From Nitrososphaerales archaeon (GTDB taxonomy: Archaea > Thermoproteota > Nitrososphaeria > Nitrososphaerales > CADDZS01), in the NCBI GenBank assembly GCA_030041295.1, contig JASHOD010000039.1:151427-215426 (forward strand): a stretch of 64,000 nt of DNA, given 5' to 3'. Position 1 is the first letter of the stretch. Every line of letters begins with the position of its first letter. Made by a program: the position numbers and the translations under genes. Shown one piece after another: positions 61,234 through 64,000 of this stretch. The notes beneath the pieces are model-generated. The model had not been told where the DNA came from and did not search any database. It saw nothing but the letters and a program-made list of their open reading frames with translations.

Positions 61234-62103
61234 TCATATTGGAGATAGAGCTCTTCTCGCCGCAAAGTTACCTGCAACAGCCATCGCGACTGCGAATACT
61301 ACGAGATAAAGAAGACTCCACTCGTAACTCACTGCCAGCGAAGAAGATAAAGTGCCGTTGATCATTAACAACCTTGCCGCATCGGTCGCCCAAGTGATCG
61401 GGTTGTAATTTGAAATTGACTTGAGCCAGCTAGGAAAATCTGCGGATGGGAAGAGGGCTGTGCTGGTGAAGACAAGCGGAAAGGTTGCAAAGTTGACTAT
61501 CGCGACAAGTGAATCAATACTCTTTACAGACAAGGCTAGCGCGGTGAAGACGCATGAGAGAGCAAAGGCGAGGAGTGCAAAGGCTCCAAAGGCTCCTATG
61601 AACGAAAGGACTCCAAATCCCTTCCCTACCACGAGACCATTTGGTAGAAGTACCGCCACCACGAATGTTATGAAGGCAAGTGCCATCGCCTTTACCATAT
61701 TTTGCACGACCCCCGAGAAATAGATGGAGGCCCTGGATATCGGAGCTGTCAAAATCGTGTTGAGAAACCCGAGCTGCCTATCCAAGACAAGATCTATTCC
61801 TCCAAAAGCCATGTTGAACACCAAAATGAGCGAAATGATACCGGCAGTCAAGTACGAAATATATGTCGCCGCCCCGCCGAAAGTTTGCGATAGAATCGCA
61901 CTCTTGAGTTGAGCTAATTCAGTTGCCGAAAGTTGAAAGCCGTTGATATTCGAAGGTACGAGCCCAGTTGGGTTGAAAGAATTCCCAAACAGGGCAATAT
62001 AGAACAAAGCAGTAAAGAAGCCGGGTAGCACGGCCGCCGGGTTACGAATCCACTTGAGGAGCGCCCTGTTCGATAGCGCGACAAGATCTCCAAATAACGA
62101 CAT
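61234..62103 (-). CDS. ABC-2 type transporter permease (DrrB-like)
   Basis: 289 residues from the ATG at 62103, two bases after the ATPase stop; a longer frame to 62145 would overlap that gene. About six hydrophobic segments: VLPGFFTALFYIALFG, YLTAGIISLILVFNMAFGG, MVKAMALAFITFVVAV, FIGAFGAFALLAFALSCVFT, LVAIVNFATFPLVFTSTALF and LLYLVVFAVAMAVAG. ISNYNPITWATDAAR is the ABC-2 signature stretch. Works with the ATPase at 62106 to export a drug, lipid or glycan. Confidence 0.9.
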   Translation of the reverse strand: MSLFGDLVALSNRALLKWIRNPAAVLPGFFTALFYIALFGNSFNPTGLVPSNINGFQLSATELAQLKSAILSQTFGGAATYISYLTAGIISLILVFNMAFGGIDLVLDRQLGFLNTILTAPISRASIYFSGVVQNMVKAMALAFITFVVAVLLPNGLVVGKGFGVLSFIGAFGAFALLAFALSCVFTALALSVKSIDSLVAIVNFATFPLVFTSTALFPSADFPSWLKSISNYNPITWATDAARLLMINGTLSSSLAVSYEWSLLYLVVFAVAMAVAGNFAARRALSPI

Positions 62104-62105
62104 TC

Positions 62106-63107
62106 CTAACCACTCGCCCTCCCCATGTTCACATTTTGAATCCAAGACTCTTGGGTTCCCTCTTCTTCCCTCATTGTTCGGCCAGTAACTTCGAGGAACA
62201 CTTCATCTAGAGAGGGCTTGACAAATGATATCTGACTTATTTTCATGCCTCGAGCAGTTACGCCGCTAACGATTGTTGGAAGAGCTTCCTCGGTGTTTGG
62301 AACTTTTACCCTGTAAGTGGCCCCTTCTCTACTAACACCAGTAACGCTCGGAATTCCCTTCAAGAAATCGCTTAGGTCGACGACACCATCGTTGCTCACT
62401 TCAAACTCCAAAACACTCCCTCCAATTTTCTCCTTGAGGCGCGTCGGTGTATCTAGAACTTTGATTACGCCGTGGTCAATGATCGCGATCCTATCACAAA
62501 GGCCGTCAGCCTCTTCGAGGTAATGCGTCGTCATAAATACCGAGAGACCGCTTTCGTTGAGCTTTTTGATATATTCCCAGACTTTGGTCCTAGTTTGAAT
62601 GTCCAGTCCGAGCGTTGGCTCGTCCAGGAAAAGTATCTTTGGCGAGTGCACTAAACCCATCGCCATTTGCAAACGGCGCCTCATCCCGCCTGAGTAGGTT
62701 CTGACCCTGCGATCAGATGCGTCTTCAAGGTCGAACAATTTCAGGAGGTCCCTTGCTCTCTCACTCATTTGGCTTTGAGGCACGTGGTGGAGCTTCCCAA
62801 TCAGATTCAGATTTTCGATTCCCTTCAACTCGTCGTCAGCAGTGAGCTCCTGCGGAACAACGCCAATGCTCTCCCTGACTTTGGCGGCGTTGCGACTCAC
62901 ATCAAACCCCGCGACCTGTGCCTTTCCAGACGTAATAGAGGCAAGGGTAGTTAACATTCGAATTGTGGTTGTCTTGCCTGCACCGTTCGGACCTAGAAAA
63001 CCGAAGACCTCTCCCTCTTCGACTTGAAAGGAAATGTTCTCAACGGCTTTAGTCCTCGGCGGATAGAATTTTGACAGATTAGAAGCTTCTATGATCGATG
63101 ATGCCAT
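62106..63107 (-). CDS. ABC transporter ATPase (DrrA family)
   Basis: 333 residues. Walker A FLGPNGAGKTTTIRML, signature YSGGMRRRLQMAMGL, Walker B ILFLDEPTLGLDIQ and H-loop MTTHYLEEAD. The C-terminal 90 residues are the accessory domain of DrrA-type ATPases. First gene of a two-gene operon with the ABC-2 permease. Confidence 0.94.
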   Translation of the reverse strand: MASSIIEASNLSKFYPPRTKAVENISFQVEEGEVFGFLGPNGAGKTTTIRMLTTLASITSGKAQVAGFDVSRNAAKVRESIGVVPQELTADDELKGIENLNLIGKLHHVPQSQMSERARDLLKLFDLEDASDRRVRTYSGGMRRRLQMAMGLVHSPKILFLDEPTLGLDIQTRTKVWEYIKKLNESGLSVFMTTHYLEEADGLCDRIAIIDHGVIKVLDTPTRLKEKIGGSVLEFEVSNDGVVDLSDFLKGIPSVTGVSREGATYRVKVPNTEEALPTIVSGVTARGMKISQISFVKPSLDEVFLEVTGRTMREEEGTQESWIQNVNMGRASG

Positions 63108-63330
63108 CTTTAATTCCCAGTGTATTCTTGAGAAAGAAGGGATTTCTTGTAAGTAAAAAAGTATGCTCGCTTTGAGTAATCACAGAATGTGATTTTGGGT
63201 AGGTAACCTTTAGCCGCTTTCGAACTAGATAAGATAGTTTGGTTTTTCAATAAGACCAATTACCGGATACATCGCAGTGAAGTCTTTGCCTTAGTACGAA
63301 TCCGGTCGAAGGTGGAACTTTGATTGATCC

Positions 63331-63435
63331 GTCGCAGTGACCAAGGGTCTCAACAAGGTGATAGGAGCTCCAAACGAGAATGCTGGCGGACAGACCGCCG
63401 CCGGAAATGCGTACTCATCAGGCAAGATAATCTAA
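63331..63435 (+). pseudogene. Relic of an FG-GAP-repeat surface protein
   Basis: An open stretch without start reads VAVTKGLNKVIGAPNENAGG, then QTAAGNAYSSGKII and a stop. The order V-I-G-A-P-N-E-N-A-G-G followed by A-G-N-A-Y is that of FG-GAP (integrin-like) repeats. Another frame just upstream continues the coding look, so frameshifts are likely. The region 63108-63330 shows nothing more. Confidence 0.35.
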
Positions 63436-63481
63436 AAGCGGCCAAACAGTATGCAAGATCGACAGAAAAAGTAACTCTCTA

Positions 63482-63844
63482 CTAAGGCTTAGTCCTCTTG
63501 TCGACTAATCTTGCGTAAGCGATCGCTTTCATCGTTTCGATGTCTTTCGCGTCATTTATTCCTCTAGATCGTCTCCCGACTTTGAAAAGGCGATTCAGTT
63601 TGACTACAAATTGGTCGAAATCGCGATCACTTTTGATTTCACTTACACTACCTATAAAGGCAAAAATGGTTGGGGACTTCTTACTCAGACGATGATGCTC
63701 TCCCTCCCTGCGAGCTCGGATCTGGTTGCTATCTTCTTTGCGAAAAAACGCGGGGTTCGCGTCTTGTACATCTTTAAGAGTATGTCGAAGAAAAGGTATA
63801 ACTAGGCGTAAACCGTTTGGTTTACCAGCAGGGATTACTTTTTG
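63482..63844 (-). pseudogene. Long start-less coding-like frame
   Basis: 121 codons free of stops on the minus strand, with no ATG, GTG or TTG until residue 105 or so. The C-terminal half looks genuinely coding: GSVSEIKSDRDFDQFVVKLN, RLFKVGRRSRGINDAK, DIETMKAIAYARLVDKRTKP. I know no family. It covers the upstream region and inverted repeat of vapB on the other strand. A gene that lost its 5' end is likelier than chance, but not certain. Confidence 0.28.
63808..63825. promoter_or_regulatory. Inverted repeat before vapB (probable operator)
   Basis: GTAAACC (63808-63814), GTTT, GGTTTAC (63819-63825): a perfect 7-bp dyad ending 16 bases before the vapB TTG. VapB antitoxins bind such repeats in their own promoters. 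Confidence 0.55.
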
Positions 63845-64000
63845 TCAGTAGTTAGTGTCAAAGTTCCAGATGAAATAAAAAGAGATATGGAGAAGCGCAA
63901 GGAGAGAATCAACTGGTCGGAGGAAATCAGACAGTTCATTTCAAACAAGATCAAGGAGGATCAAAGACGAGAGAATATCGAAAAAGCTGACAAGATTCTT
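63842..64000 (+). CDS. VapB-type ribbon-helix-helix antitoxin (3' end missing)
   Basis: 53 codons from the TTG at 63842 to the window edge. SVVSVKVPDEIKRDMEKRKE, then RINWSEEIRQFISNKIKE is the archaeal VapB pattern: one beta strand for DNA contact, two helices with the RxNWSEEIR motif, then a charged tail that blocks the toxin. A VapC (PIN-domain RNase) gene is expected just outside the window. Confidence 0.85.
   Translation, partial: MSVVSVKVPDEIKRDMEKRKERINWSEEIRQFISNKIKEDQRRENIEKADKIL

Noticed and set aside
63611..63805. Plus-strand frame of 64 codons
   Set aside because: It lies opposite the better minus-strand coding-like frame at 63482-63844 and has no recognisable motif.
1..64000. 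CRISPR array, rRNA, tRNA or insertion sequence
   Set aside because: I looked for regular direct repeats with unique spacers, rRNA-like and cloverleaf sequences and transposase motifs; none was seen. The CCTTG array has no spacers of constant length.

Overview
The window looks like a chromosomal segment of an archaeon, most likely from the Thaumarchaeota/Nitrososphaeria side. The evidence is an Mre11-Rad50 pair, a geranylgeranyl-type polyprenyl synthase, a protein whose core resembles the NitrOD5 output domain described in Nitrososphaera-type archaea, TATA-like boxes a few tens of bases before genes, frequent TTG starts and few clear Shine-Dalgarno sequences. The lineage call is an inference; no rRNA, tRNA or CRISPR array was seen.

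Layout. 1-8122 is a surface-glycan locus: polysaccharide deacetylase, tyrosine-type phosphatase, ATP-grasp protein, GDP-mannose 4,6-dehydratase with an overlapping DegT aminotransferase, a membrane protein and a flippase. 8123-9990 is a decayed island with a frameshifted nuclease-like gene and an unusual array of short CCTTG motifs spaced about 11 bp apart. 9997-18995 carries oxalate decarboxylase, a PPOX/F420-type protein, threonine dehydratase, mre11-rad50 and a ComA-like enzyme fused to a winged helix. 19501-26588 holds a phosphoesterase, a DinB-like protein, an adenylate cyclase-TolB-TPR protein, a polyprenyl synthase, a methyltransferase, a hidden 52-residue protein and a NitrOD5/membrane-sensor pair. 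26856-32836 is a MoxR/DUF58/DUF4129 operon. 33493-43419 contains a tatA whose third codon is a stop, aspartate aminotransferase, a second small glycan locus (radical SAM, glycosyltransferase, truncated epimerase, glycoside hydrolase) and an S9 peptidase. 43834-46887 is a run of small zinc-ribbon and metabolic genes.

The most interesting part is 47152-55097. An ArsR-type regulator with a membrane partner, a Ser-rich anchored protein, an HtrA protease and two paralogous MacB-type ABC exporters lie side by side. All five of their promoters carry the same 24-bp element (GATTTRGGWA, four free bases, YYYGGAWW) directly before the TATA-like box. I read this as one co-regulated cell-envelope quality-control or export regulon.

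55110-64000 holds small zinc-ribbon/membrane proteins, an alpha/beta hydrolase, a CGNR regulator divergent from a VOC protein with a perfect palindrome between them, convergent dhaK and dhaL without dhaM, a DrrAB-like ABC exporter, relics of an FG-GAP-type surface protein, and the start of a VapB antitoxin gene preceded by an inverted repeat.
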